The position numbers and the translations under genes are program-made. The notes below the pieces were generated by a model, which was given only the letters and a program-made list of their open reading frames with translations, was not told the DNA's origin and made no database searches. 64,000 nucleotides of DNA from Robiginitalea aurantiaca (GTDB taxonomy: Bacteria > Bacteroidota > Bacteroidia > Flavobacteriales > Flavobacteriaceae), in assembly GCF_030380815.1 (NCBI RefSeq), contig NZ_JAUDUY010000001.1:186001-250000 (forward strand), in the 5' to 3' direction. Positions within the stretch are counted from its first letter, which is position 1. Every line of letters starts with the position of its first letter. Shown here in pieces: positions 42,710 to 51,928 of the stretch.

Positions 42710-44427
42710 CAGATATTTCCTTTTTTAAGTTCTTGTACTGCGTGTTGTGCAGCTCTGGCTGTAAATGCCATATAGGTAAGCGAGGGATTCACACAGGCCG
42801 CCGAGGTCATAAAAGCACCGTCGGTCACATAGACATTCTTAACGGCATGAATCTGATTGTATCCATTGAGGACAGATGTTTTGGGGTCTCTGCCCATACG
42901 TGCAGTTCCCATTTCGTGAATTCCCAGGCCGAGGGCTCCCGGATCGTCGAATGGCTGTACGTCCTTCAATCCTGCCTTTTCAAGCATATCCACCGCCTGT
43001 TCCTTCATGTCTTCACGCATCTTCCATTCGTTGTCTTTGAATTCGGCATCAAATGTAACTGTTGGAAGTCCCCATTGATCGAGGTTGTCATAATCCATGG
43101 TCATGCGGTTATCCTCATAAGGCAGGACTTCTCCGAAGCCACCCATCCCAAAATTCCAACCCCCGGGTTTAAGGATCTCCTCTTTGAGTCCTTTTCCATG
43201 AGAAAGTTCTTTGATTGTATTTTCCCAATTTCCTCTGCTCGCACCTCCCTGATATCCATAGCCGCGGATAAACTTGTCGGTATTTGAACTACCGCCCAGA
43301 TTACGGAACCTCGGGACATAGATCCCGTTGGGTTTTCGGCCTTTATAGTATTTGTCTTCAAAGCCTTCAAACCTGCCCCCGGCACCAACCCCCAGGTGGT
43401 GGTCCATGATATTGCGTCCGAGTTGGTCTGAATCGTTGCCCATCCCGTTCGGAAAACGATCCGATTTGGATTGCATCAATATGGAGGTAGAGGCAATTGA
43501 GGAAGCGCAGAGGAAAATTACCTTCGCCTTGAATTCATACGTCTCTTTGGTAACCCTGTCGATGACCTTGACGCCCGTCGCCTTCTTGGTGTCGGGGTCG
43601 TACATCACTTCGTGTACAATAGAATCGGGTCTCAGGGTCATATTTCCGGTAGCTTCTGCAGCCGGAAGTGTGGAGGAATTACTGCTGAAATAGGCCCCGA
43701 AAGGACATCCGCGTATACAGCGGTTGCGATACTGGCAGCGCATGCGGTTCTTCCCCTCGAATTGTTTGTCGCTATTAATATGTGCAACCCGGCCGGCGGT
43801 AATCACCCTGCCGTCAAAATGCTCGGAGACCTTTTCACGCACATGCTGTTCTACGCAGTTGAGTTCCATCATCGGTTCGAAGACCCCGTCAGGGAGTTGT
43901 GGAAGTCCCAGGTTTTCCCCTGTAACACCGATATAGGCTTCGACCTTGTCATACCAGGGTGCGATATCCCTGTATCGGACCGGCCAGTCTACGGCAATGC
44001 GATCCTTTTTATTGGCTTCAAAATCCATGTCGCTCCACCGGTAACTGTGACGTCCCCACATGATGGAGCGCCCACCTACATGGTAGCCGCGCATCCAGTC
44101 GAAGCGTTTGGTTTCGTTATACGGATGCACAAGGTCGTCTACGAACCAAAAATTATGCTGTGCTCGTACCGTATAGCCGGTACGGGCCTGTTTGAGCTGT
44201 TTGGCTTTCTCTTCTCGCGATAGTTGTCCGTTGTTTGGAAAATCCCAGTCGTCCATGTTGGCAGTGGGATAATCTTCTATATGGTTGACCATTCGGCCCC
44301 GCTCAAGGACCAGTGTTTTAAGACCTTGCTCACATAATTCTTTGGCTGCCCAGCCACCGCTGATTCCGGTGCCCACCACAATGGCATCATATGATTCGGC
44401 TTCCTGATTGTAAAAGAACTTACTCAT
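42709..44427 (-). CDS. GMC oxidoreductase, glucoside 3-dehydrogenase-like large subunit (1)
   Basis: A 572-residue FAD enzyme. The dinucleotide motif VVGTGISGGWAAKELCEQG is at the N-terminus. CQYRNRCIRGC gives Cys231-x5-Cys237-x3-Cys241, the spacing reported for the [3Fe-4S] cysteines of FAD-dependent glucose dehydrogenase large subunits. The C-terminal catalytic part has GLGIHEMGTARMG (His) and SAACVNPSLTYMAF (Asn). It should oxidise a sugar or glycoside, probably at C3, passing electrons through the cluster. No signal peptide: export would rely on the Tat small subunit next door. Confidence 0.9.
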   Translation of the reverse strand: MSKFFYNQEAESYDAIVVGTGISGGWAAKELCEQGLKTLVLERGRMVNHIEDYPTANMDDWDFPNNGQLSREEKAKQLKQARTGYTVRAQHNFWFVDDLVHPYNETKRFDWMRGYHVGGRSIMWGRHSYRWSDMDFEANKKDRIAVDWPVRYRDIAPWYDKVEAYIGVTGENLGLPQLPDGVFEPMMELNCVEQHVREKVSEHFDGRVITAGRVAHINSDKQFEGKNRMRCQYRNRCIRGCPFGAYFSSNSSTLPAAEATGNMTLRPDSIVHEVMYDPDTKKATGVKVIDRVTKETYEFKAKVIFLCASSIASTSILMQSKSDRFPNGMGNDSDQLGRNIMDHHLGVGAGGRFEGFEDKYYKGRKPNGIYVPRFRNLGGSSNTDKFIRGYGYQGGASRGNWENTIKELSHGKGLKEEILKPGGWNFGMGGFGEVLPYEDNRMTMDYDNLDQWGLPTVTFDAEFKDNEWKMREDMKEQAVDMLEKAGLKDVQPFDDPGALGLGIHEMGTARMGRDPKTSVLNGYNQIHAVKNVYVTDGAFMTSAACVNPSLTYMAFTARAAQHAVQELKKGNI

Positions 44428-44628
44428 TAAAGGATTTGTTTGGTTTCTAAAAGTATTAAATATTAAATTAATTTTCTACATTTAAAATCTGTTAAAACCG
44501 GGATGACTCGGATTCAAACGCCCTTTAAACAGGGATTTTCAGCTTCCGAACCGGAGGCGATATGAATTCTCTGAACGGCGAGACTTCAGGGTTTTCCTAT
44601 AAAACCGAAATAGCGATACCCCCTTTAT

Positions 44629-45630
44629 ATGAAACGCAGAAATTTTATTTACAAGAGTGGTCAGGCCGGGATTGCCCTGGGCATATTGGGCATGATGGCC
44701 TGCAAAGAGAAAGCAAAAGAGGAAAACATGGATGCCGATACGGCAGCTCCTGAAGTTAAAGCCGAACCCTTCTTCAAGTTCTCTCTGGCCCAATGGTCCA
44801 TCCACCGAATGATACAAGAGGAAGGCCTTGACCCCTATGAATTTGCTGCAAAGGCAAAATCCTGGGGCTTCAGTGGGCTTGAGTATGTGAGCCAGTTATA
44901 TGATGACGAATTGAAACCTGCCTCCTTTTCCCCCGAGGCCATGCAGGCTTTTATCGACAAGTCTAATGAGGAAGCCCGAAAATACGGCCTTCAAAACCTG
45001 TTGATCATGATTGATGATCAGGGAGACCTTGCCCTCAGCGATGAAGGGGAGCGAATCGCAGCAGTGGAGAATCATTATAAATGGGTGGATGCGGCTCAGG
45101 CAATGGGATGCCATTCCATCCGGGTTAACCTCTCCGGGAGCAGTGATCCGGAACAATGGGTTCCAAATTCAGTCGATGGCCTGCGCAGACTGGCTACCTA
45201 TGCTAGTGGTAAGGGAATCAATGTGCTGGTCGAAAACCATGGGGGCCTATCCTCGAATGCCGGCTTACTGGCAAAAGTCATGGAAGAGGTGGGCATGGAA
45301 AATTGCGGAACCCTTCCCGACTTTGGTAATTTTTGTATCCACAGTGTTCAAATGCCCGACGGGGACGATAAGTGCGAGGAATCCTATGACCGATATAAGG
45401 GAGTGACCGAACTCATGCCTTATGCTAAAGCGGTGAGTGCAAAATCAAATGTTTTTGATGCATCGGGGAATGAGGCCGTAATCGATTATGTAAAGATGCT
45501 TCAAATTGTGAAAGACGCAGGATACACCGGGTTTATCGGAGTGGAGTATGAGGGCGATGACCTCAGCGAGGAAGCGGGGATAGCCGCTACACGCGATCTT
45601 CTGATAAAAGCTGGGAAGCAGGTCTCCTAA
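44629..45630 (+). CDS. Exported sugar phosphate isomerase/epimerase-like protein
   Basis: A 333-residue xylose isomerase-like TIM barrel. The N-terminus KRRNFIYKSGQAGIALGILG ends MMAC, so it has both a twin-arginine motif and a possible lipobox. Ligand positions are seen in VLVENHGGLS, LPDFGNF and IGVEYEGDD; the usual His-x-Lys strand reads VSAKSN, so one ligand may differ. It is the first gene of a plus-strand unit and diverges from the GMC gene across 201 bases. In context a 3-keto-glycoside lyase or epimerase is plausible. Confidence 0.85.
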   Translation: MKRRNFIYKSGQAGIALGILGMMACKEKAKEENMDADTAAPEVKAEPFFKFSLAQWSIHRMIQEEGLDPYEFAAKAKSWGFSGLEYVSQLYDDELKPASFSPEAMQAFIDKSNEEARKYGLQNLLIMIDDQGDLALSDEGERIAAVENHYKWVDAAQAMGCHSIRVNLSGSSDPEQWVPNSVDGLRRLATYASGKGINVLVENHGGLSSNAGLLAKVMEEVGMENCGTLPDFGNFCIHSVQMPDGDDKCEESYDRYKGVTELMPYAKAVSAKSNVFDASGNEAVIDYVKMLQIVKDAGYTGFIGVEYEGDDLSEEAGIAATRDLLIKAGKQVS

Positions 45631-45643
45631 GCCACAGAGCGCA

Positions 45644-46087
45644 ATGAAGACATTCTTCCACCAGATTTTCGACTATAATTATTTCTCCAACAAACAACTG
45701 ATTACGGCTTGTTCTGCCCTGGAAGAAGTTCCCGCGAGGAGCGGGAAGCTTTTCAACCACATCCTCAATGCCCATCATATCTGGAATGCGCGGATTCTGG
45801 AGCGGGCGTCTGAATTTGGCGTCTGGCAAAACCATGAAATGGATGCATGGGAGGAAATCCATTACGACAACCAGCGCAACTCTTTTGAAATCATCAGCAA
45901 TACAGAACTGTGGGAGCGGCGCATCAAATATGAGGATTCCGAAGGTTCTCATTTCTCGAGTAGCCTGCAGGATATCCTTTTTCATATCATCAACCATTCC
46001 ACACATCACCGGGGACAGATCCTGACAGATTTCCGGGCTCAGGGTATCGACCCCCCCATACAGGATTACATATACTATAAACGATAA
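45644..46087 (+). CDS. DinB family metal-binding protein
   Basis: A 147-residue four-helix protein. LFNHILNAHHIWNARIL, with a His in helix 2, and IINHSTHHRGQILTDFR, with His residues in the last helix, form the DinB three-His metal site. The superfamily includes thiol-dependent transferases and uncharacterised proteins. It lies 13 bases after the isomerase gene and 12 before the permease gene, so it belongs to the sugar operon; its part there is unknown. Confidence 0.87.
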   Translation: MKTFFHQIFDYNYFSNKQLITACSALEEVPARSGKLFNHILNAHHIWNARILERASEFGVWQNHEMDAWEEIHYDNQRNSFEIISNTELWERRIKYEDSEGSHFSSSLQDILFHIINHSTHHRGQILTDFRAQGIDPPIQDYIYYKR

Positions 46088-46099
46088 ACCAACTACTCC

Positions 46100-47329
46100 A
46101 TGAAACCGACCGTCAAATTTCAATTATCCCTGATGATGTTTCTCGAATTCTTTATTTGGGGAGGCTGGTTTGTTACCCTGGGCACATTTCTCGGGGATAA
46201 CCTGAAAGCGGACGGGGGTGAAATTGCCATGGCATTTTCCACACAATCCTGGGGAGCCATAATCGCTCCATTTATCATAGGGCTTGTGGCGGATCGTTAT
46301 TTTAATGCCGAACGGATCCTGGGCGTATTGCATCTTCTTGGAGCAGTCTTAATGTATCAGATGTACACTTCGGTTGATTTTGCCGGATTCTACCCTTATG
46401 TGCTGGGCTATATGATCATTTATATGCCTACCCTGGCCCTTGTGAATTCCATTTCCTTTAATCAAATGAAGGATCCGGCCAAGGAGTTTTCCCTGGTACG
46501 CGTCTTTGGAACAATCGGTTGGATTGTGGCCGGGCTGATCATCAGCTACGTCTTTTTATGGGACTCCCCCGGGGCGAGGGCAGAAGGGATGTTAAAAAAC
46601 ACTTTTTTAATGGTGGCCATCGCCTCTGCAGCACTGGGATTGTTTAGCTTTTTTCTACCCAAAACCCCTCCCACCGCGGACCGGGGGGAGAAAGTGGGTA
46701 TTTCCGAAATCCTTGGGTTGGATGCCCTGAAACTCCTGAAGGACCGCAATTTCCTGATCTTTTTTATCTCCTCCATCTTAATTTGTATCCCGCTCGCATT
46801 TTACTACCAGAATGCGAATCCGTTTCTGGCCGAAATTGGGGTGGATAACCCAACTGGAAAAATGACAATCGGACAGGCCTCGGAAGTGTTGTTTATGCTT
46901 CTGCTGCCCTTCTTTTTCAAGCGATTCGGATTTAAAAAAACCATCATGGCCGGGATGCTGGCCTGGACAATTCGCTATGCGCTTTTTGCGTATGGCAATG
47001 CAGGGGATCTGGCATTTATGCTAATTCTGGGGATTGCGCTTCACGGAATTTGTTACGATTTCTTTTTTGTGTCCGGTCAGATTTACACAGATTCCAAGGC
47101 CGGAGAAAAATACAAGAGCGCGGCTCAGGGACTCATTACGCTGGCAACCTATGGTTTGGGCATGCTCATCGGGTTTTGGGTGGCCGGTAAGATTTACGAC
47201 ATGAACCTTATTTCAGAGAACAGCCACGACTGGAACAGTATCTGGACCTTCCCTGCCATATTCGCATTGGGGGTATCAGTCCTTTTCGCGCTGTTCTTTA
47301 AGAATGAGGTAATCGAATACAAGGAATAA
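46100..47329 (+). CDS. MFS transporter, NupG-like nucleoside/sugar permease
   Basis: A 409-residue inner-membrane protein with about twelve spans. FLEFFIWGGWFVTLGTFLG at the start and SLVRVFGTIGWIVAGLIISY in the middle are typical of the NupG branch of the major facilitator superfamily. In this operon it more likely imports a sugar or 3-keto-sugar than a nucleoside; the specificity is inferred from neighbours. Gaps to the adjoining genes are 12 and 17 bases. Confidence 0.88.
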   Translation: MKPTVKFQLSLMMFLEFFIWGGWFVTLGTFLGDNLKADGGEIAMAFSTQSWGAIIAPFIIGLVADRYFNAERILGVLHLLGAVLMYQMYTSVDFAGFYPYVLGYMIIYMPTLALVNSISFNQMKDPAKEFSLVRVFGTIGWIVAGLIISYVFLWDSPGARAEGMLKNTFLMVAIASAALGLFSFFLPKTPPTADRGEKVGISEILGLDALKLLKDRNFLIFFISSILICIPLAFYYQNANPFLAEIGVDNPTGKMTIGQASEVLFMLLLPFFFKRFGFKKTIMAGMLAWTIRYALFAYGNAGDLAFMLILGIALHGICYDFFFVSGQIYTDSKAGEKYKSAAQGLITLATYGLGMLIGFWVAGKIYDMNLISENSHDWNSIWTFPAIFALGVSVLFALFFKNEVIEYKE

Positions 47330-47346
47330 CATCAAAGTTTAGAATT

Positions 47347-48483
47347 ATGCCAAAAAAAATACGGCTTGGGATTCTTGGGGGTGGCGGGGACTCGCTCATC
47401 GGAGTCCTTCACCGGGTAGCGGCCCATATGTATGACAGCTATGAAATTACAGGTGCTGTGTTTAGCCCGGATCTTCAGGAGAGTTTGGATTTTGCAAAGG
47501 AAATCGACATTCCCTTAGACCGGATTTATCCGGATTTCGATACCCTGATAGCCGAGGAAATGAAGCTGCCGGAGTCAGAGCGCATACAGGTATGCTCGGT
47601 TCAGACCCCGAACTTCCTTCACTTTCCAATGGCTAAAAAACTATTGGAGAACGGATTCCATGTGATTTGTGAAAAACCCATGACCACGACTTATGAGGAA
47701 GCTAAAATCCTCAGGGACACCCATAAAAAGGCGGGAAGCGTCTTTGCCGTAACCCATACCTATACGGGGTATCCTATGGTGCGTCAAATGCGTGAACTGA
47801 TCAAATCCGGCGCACTGGGTAAAATTCACAAGGTAGACGCACGCTATTATCAGGGATGGATAAACCCGATCATTCACGATGCTGAAAAGCGCGCTTCGGT
47901 TTGGAGGCTCGATCCGGCTAAAGCGGGAATCAGCTCCTGCATGGGAGACATTGGAGTACACGCCTTCAACATGATCGAATACACTACAGGCCTGCAGATT
48001 AAATCCCTCCTTTGCGATTTTAATTACCTCTATACAGATAACCTTATGGATGTGGACGGCACGGTGCTTATCCGCATGGATGAACACGTAAAAGGAGTCA
48101 TTCGTGCAAGTCAGGTCGCTACGGGTGAAGAGAATGGTCTGGCCATCCGGATCTACGGTGAAAAAGGCGGTCTGGTCTGGGAGCAGGAACGCCCGAATTT
48201 CCTCTACAAGCTCAGCGATGCGGAACCTTTGCAGGTATATAAACCGGGCCATGCCTACAATTCTGACTTATCTCTGGACGGGACTAAATTACCTGCAGGA
48301 CACCCTGAAGGGATTTTTGATGCCATGGGCAATATTTACCGGGGTGTCGCCAGAGCCATAAGGGGTGAAGCATTCGATGCCGGGGAGTTCCCTACGATGA
48401 CCGATGGGGTGCGGGGCCTGAATTTTATTGAGGCCACAGTAGCCTCTCATAAATCCGGGAATACCTGGGTTACGCTCGATTGA
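47347..48483 (+). CDS. Cytoplasmic Gfo/Idh/MocA family oxidoreductase
   Basis: A 378-residue NAD(P)-dependent enzyme. LGILGGGGDSLIGVLHRVAA is the Rossmann nucleotide loop, FHVICEKPMTTTY the conserved EKP motif with the catalytic Lys, and MGDIGVHAFNMIEY the C-terminal domain His motif. No signal peptide is seen, unlike the Tat-exported member at 28898. It is last in the isomerase-DinB-permease unit and may reduce an imported 3-keto-sugar back to the parent sugar. Confidence 0.9.
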   Translation: MPKKIRLGILGGGGDSLIGVLHRVAAHMYDSYEITGAVFSPDLQESLDFAKEIDIPLDRIYPDFDTLIAEEMKLPESERIQVCSVQTPNFLHFPMAKKLLENGFHVICEKPMTTTYEEAKILRDTHKKAGSVFAVTHTYTGYPMVRQMRELIKSGALGKIHKVDARYYQGWINPIIHDAEKRASVWRLDPAKAGISSCMGDIGVHAFNMIEYTTGLQIKSLLCDFNYLYTDNLMDVDGTVLIRMDEHVKGVIRASQVATGEENGLAIRIYGEKGGLVWEQERPNFLYKLSDAEPLQVYKPGHAYNSDLSLDGTKLPAGHPEGIFDAMGNIYRGVARAIRGEAFDAGEFPTMTDGVRGLNFIEATVASHKSGNTWVTLD

Positions 48484-48533
48484 GTATTAAAAAGGAAGAT
48501 ACAAATTTTTCAGGGCTAACCCCGGGTTTGCTT

Positions 48534-49001
48534 TTAGGGCAGTTTGTAGATAAGTTCAAATTCTTCGCAAACGATGATCATACTCTCCACAGGGGTCTTC
48601 CCGAAAGCTTCCAGCTCCCTGGTGTAGTAGTCCCAATGTGATGTTTTCCAATATTCCAGTGATCCGTCACCCTCCCCTTCAAGGCGGGCGTGCTCTGCGG
48701 AAATGCTGAAAAAGGGTTTTAAGCGGACCTTAAGGGTTCGAGTGATTCCATAGGCCTTACCTTCCCAATCTGTTATGATGTTGAGGTCTCCAATTTTAGG
48801 CAGGCGCTCTTTCCGAAATTGCAGTCCGAGCAAGGAATGTGAGGTAACCCTTTTCTTCCCTGAAAGCACCAGTTCAATACAGGATGCAGCAATCTCTTCC
48901 GAGTCTCCGAAATGATCGGCGGGCGGATGGGGCTGAGATTGGTATTCGGGATGGTCTGCGATAAATGCTTCCCATAATTCAGATACAGACGAATGACTCA
49001 T
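48534..49001 (-). CDS. ASCH domain-containing protein
   Basis: A 155-residue protein. AASCIELVLSGKKRVTSHSL and GLQFRKERLPKIGDLNIITD are the ASCH/YqfB-type signature, a PUA-like fold that binds RNA or modified nucleosides; some relatives are amidohydrolases of N4-acetylcytidine. It lies 14 bases after the second GMC gene on the same strand, so it is probably co-transcribed with it, though no functional link is evident. Confidence 0.88.
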   Translation of the reverse strand: MSHSSVSELWEAFIADHPEYQSQPHPPADHFGDSEEIAASCIELVLSGKKRVTSHSLLGLQFRKERLPKIGDLNIITDWEGKAYGITRTLKVRLKPFFSISAEHARLEGEGDGSLEYWKTSHWDYYTRELEAFGKTPVESMIIVCEEFELIYKLP

Positions 49002-49015
49002 AAGCGTTGATTCGA

Positions 49016-50731
49016 TTAGTTGAATGCTCCTTTTTTAAACTGTTGCGCCGCGTGATCTGCAGCTCTTGCCGTAAAGGCCATATACGTAAGAGAAGGATTG
49101 ACGCAGGATGAGGAGGTCATAAAGGCCCCATCAGTAACGTAAATATTGGGAACTTCGTGTACCTGGTTGTGTTTGTTCACTACGGATGTACGGGCATCAT
49201 GTCCCATACGGGCCCCACCCATTTCGTGGATTCCCAATCCCGGACCCGTTTCCCGTTCGTAGGTTTGAACCTCCTTAAAACCGGCAGCCTCGAACATCGC
49301 TGCTATTTCCCTGAGGATATCTTCCCGCATTTTGTATTCGTTTTCCTTAAAGGCAACATCGAAATCCAGTTGGGGCAGCCCCCATTGGTCTCTTTCAGTT
49401 GCGCTCAGGGTAACGCGGTTTTCCCAATAGGGCAGCATTTCACCAAATCCTGTGGCCCCTATTTGCCAATTACCCGGGGTGAGCACCTTTGATTTAAGGT
49501 CTGCGCCATATCCCAGTTCAGCGACTGCCTCAGACCAGTCACCCCTTGAGGCTCCCCCCTGATACCCGAAGCCACGCAGGTAATCCCTTTTCTGCTGCCC
49601 CTTAAGGTTGACAAAACGCGGGATATAAAAACCATTGGGCCTCCGTCCCTTATAATAGGTGTTCAGATGGCCTGGGACTTTCGCATTTGCCCCCAACTGG
49701 TAATGGTGGTCCATAATATAGCGCCCCAACTGGTCGTGATTGTTCCCGATCCCCTCTGGAAACCTTTCAGATTTCGACTGCAATAAAATCCCAACAGACG
49801 CCATAGCGGAGGCACAAAGAAAGATGACGCTGGCATTGAAGGTATAGGCCTCCTGCGTTTCGGCATCTACGATCCGAACACCTGCGGCCCGTCCAGACCC
49901 GTCATCGTATATGATTTCATGGACAATTGAATGGGGGCGGAGGGTCATATTTCCGGTTCGCTCCGCCGCAGGAAGGGTAGAAGAATTGCTGCTGAAATAG
50001 CCCCCAAACGGACATCCCCTCCAGCACCGGTCGCGGAACTGGCAGGGATTCCGCCCTTCGGGAACATTTGTTTTATCCGTGATGTGGGCTGCCCTTCCGA
50101 TGGTCAGCACGCGGCCGTCTTCGAATTTTTCAGACAGGGTTTCCCTGAGTTCTTTTTCAGGACAGGTAAGCTCCATTGGGGGTTGAAATTTCCCATCCGG
50201 GAGGTGGTCAAGCCCCAGGGCCTCTCCACTGACACCTATATAGGATTCAACCTTATCATACCAGGGCGCAATATCCTTATATCTGACCGGCCAGTCCACG
50301 CCAATCCCTTCTTTGAGGTTGGCTTCAAAATCGAGGTCGCTCCACCGGTAACTCTGCCGCCCCCAGGTCAGGGAGCGTCCCCCTACCTGATAGCCCCGTA
50401 TCCAATCAAATCTTTTGGTTTCCTGATAGGGGTGTTCCCGGTCATTTACAAAGAAATGGGCAATGGCCGGATTGGGCGCCCAACCCACTCTCAATTGTTT
50501 CTCATAGTTTTTCCGATCTTCTCTGGAGAATTGATTCCCATTGGGCAGGTCCCAGGTATCGAGATTCATCGTAGGATAATCCGTAATGTGTTTTACCATC
50601 GGACCGCGTTCAAGGACGAGGGTTTTCAAGCCTTTTTCGCAGAGCTCTTTGGCTGCCCAGCCACCTGTGATTCCAGTTCCGATTACAATGGCGTCAAAAG
50701 ATTCTGAAGAGTTGTCGATATGAGAAGGCAT
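49016..50731 (-). CDS. GMC oxidoreductase, glucoside 3-dehydrogenase-like large subunit (2)
   Basis: A 571-residue paralogue of the GMC protein at 42709, similar over its whole length. VIGTGITGGWAAKELCEKG binds FAD; CQFRDRCWRGC gives Cys230-x5-Cys236-x3-Cys240, the same Fe-S-type spacing. GLGIHEMGGARMG and SSSCVNPSLTYMAF are catalytic. The start is the ATG at 50731 (MPSHIDNSS); a 35-codon in-frame extension upstream reads as non-coding. No small-subunit gene is beside it, so it may share the one at 42059 or work in the cytoplasm. Confidence 0.9.
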   Translation of the reverse strand: MPSHIDNSSESFDAIVIGTGITGGWAAKELCEKGLKTLVLERGPMVKHITDYPTMNLDTWDLPNGNQFSREDRKNYEKQLRVGWAPNPAIAHFFVNDREHPYQETKRFDWIRGYQVGGRSLTWGRQSYRWSDLDFEANLKEGIGVDWPVRYKDIAPWYDKVESYIGVSGEALGLDHLPDGKFQPPMELTCPEKELRETLSEKFEDGRVLTIGRAAHITDKTNVPEGRNPCQFRDRCWRGCPFGGYFSSNSSTLPAAERTGNMTLRPHSIVHEIIYDDGSGRAAGVRIVDAETQEAYTFNASVIFLCASAMASVGILLQSKSERFPEGIGNNHDQLGRYIMDHHYQLGANAKVPGHLNTYYKGRRPNGFYIPRFVNLKGQQKRDYLRGFGYQGGASRGDWSEAVAELGYGADLKSKVLTPGNWQIGATGFGEMLPYWENRVTLSATERDQWGLPQLDFDVAFKENEYKMREDILREIAAMFEAAGFKEVQTYERETGPGLGIHEMGGARMGHDARTSVVNKHNQVHEVPNIYVTDGAFMTSSSCVNPSLTYMAFTARAADHAAQQFKKGAFN

Positions 50732-50863
50732 GAATTCTTTTGTATTTTCTATATTTATAACCAGCCCCGACAGCGCGTTTCTTTTAGCCGAAGCATCTGT
50801 TAAATATAGGATATTATAGCAAAACCTGATGGGCAAAAACAGCTAACAAATTTTGTGGTATTT

Positions 50864-51928
50864 ATGAAAACGATTAAAGGCCCGGCTGTGTTCCTGGCAC
50901 AATTTGTAGATAGTAAAGCGCCCTTTAACTCCCTGGACGGGATGTGTAAATGGGCTGCTGACCTTGGGTATAAGGGGATTCAAATCCCGACATGGGAGTC
51001 TTTTCTTATCGATTTGGATAAGGCAGCTGAAAGCCAGACCTACTGCGATGAACTCAAAGGAAAAATCAATTCCTATGGCCTTGAAATTACAGAGCTGTCA
51101 ACTCATTTACAAGGGCAACTCGTGGCGGTACATCCCGCCTATGACCTGATGTTTGATAATTTCGCCCCGGATGCGGTCAAGAATAATCCAAAGGCCCGAA
51201 CCGAGTGGGCCGTAGATGTTGTTAAAAAGGCGGCCACTGCGAGCCGACGCCTCGGGTTAAAGGCACACGCCACGTTCTCAGGGGCTTTACTTTGGCATAC
51301 CTGGCATCCCTGGCCACAGCGACCTCCCGGTCTTGTGGAGATGGGGTTTGAAGAACTGGCCAGGCGCTGGAAGCCCATTCTGGACCATTTTGACGCAGAG
51401 GGTGTGGATGTATGCTACGAGATACATCCGGGGGAAGATCTTCATGACGGGGATACCTTTGAGCGTTTTTTGGCGGCCACAGGGAATCATCCAAGGGTTA
51501 ATATCCTCTACGACCCAAGTCATTTTGTCCTGCAACAACTCGACTATATTGAATATATCGATTACTACCACGAATTTATCAGATCCTTTCATGTTAAAGA
51601 CTCTGAATTTAACCCTACGGGCAAAAAAGGCGCCTTTGGAGGCTATAACGACTGGGGAGATCGGGCCGGACGCTACAGGTCCCTGGGGGATGGACAAATC
51701 GATTTTAAAACCATTTTTTCCAAGCTCACCCAGTATGGTTGCGATGTTTGGGCCGTCATGGAATGGGAGTGCTGTATTAAGTCCCCGGAGCAGGGAGCCC
51801 GCGAAGGAGCTCGGTTTATACAGGACCATATTATCGAAGCAACCGAAAAAACGTTTGACGACTTCGCCGGGGGAGCCGTCGATAAAGAAATGCTCCGGAA
51901 AATACTCGGACAAAACCCTGATTTATGA
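50864..51928 (+). CDS. Sugar phosphate isomerase/epimerase (cytoplasmic)
   Basis: A 354-residue xylose isomerase-like TIM barrel without signal peptide. Metal ligands appear in VCYEIHPGEDLHD (Glu), LYDPSHFVLQQ (Asp, His), RSFHVKDSEF and AVMEWECC (Glu). GAFGGYNDWGDRAGRYRSLG is typical of a Bacteroidota branch that travels with Gfo/Idh/MocA and DUF1080 genes. Start is the ATG at 50864; a GTG three codons earlier is possible. Its stop overlaps the start of the first DUF1080 gene by 4 bases. Confidence 0.9.
   Translation: MKTIKGPAVFLAQFVDSKAPFNSLDGMCKWAADLGYKGIQIPTWESFLIDLDKAAESQTYCDELKGKINSYGLEITELSTHLQGQLVAVHPAYDLMFDNFAPDAVKNNPKARTEWAVDVVKKAATASRRLGLKAHATFSGALLWHTWHPWPQRPPGLVEMGFEELARRWKPILDHFDAEGVDVCYEIHPGEDLHDGDTFERFLAATGNHPRVNILYDPSHFVLQQLDYIEYIDYYHEFIRSFHVKDSEFNPTGKKGAFGGYNDWGDRAGRYRSLGDGQIDFKTIFSKLTQYGCDVWAVMEWECCIKSPEQGAREGARFIQDHIIEATEKTFDDFAGGAVDKEMLRKILGQNPDL

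Noticed and set aside
49931-50707. 258-codon open frame antisense to the second GMC gene, and similar long antisense frames at 52661-53425, 51287-51913, 47641-48252 and 43612-44223
   Set aside because: They lie opposite well-supported genes with clear domain motifs, and their own translations show no family-like or signal features. G+C-biased third positions make such shadows common.
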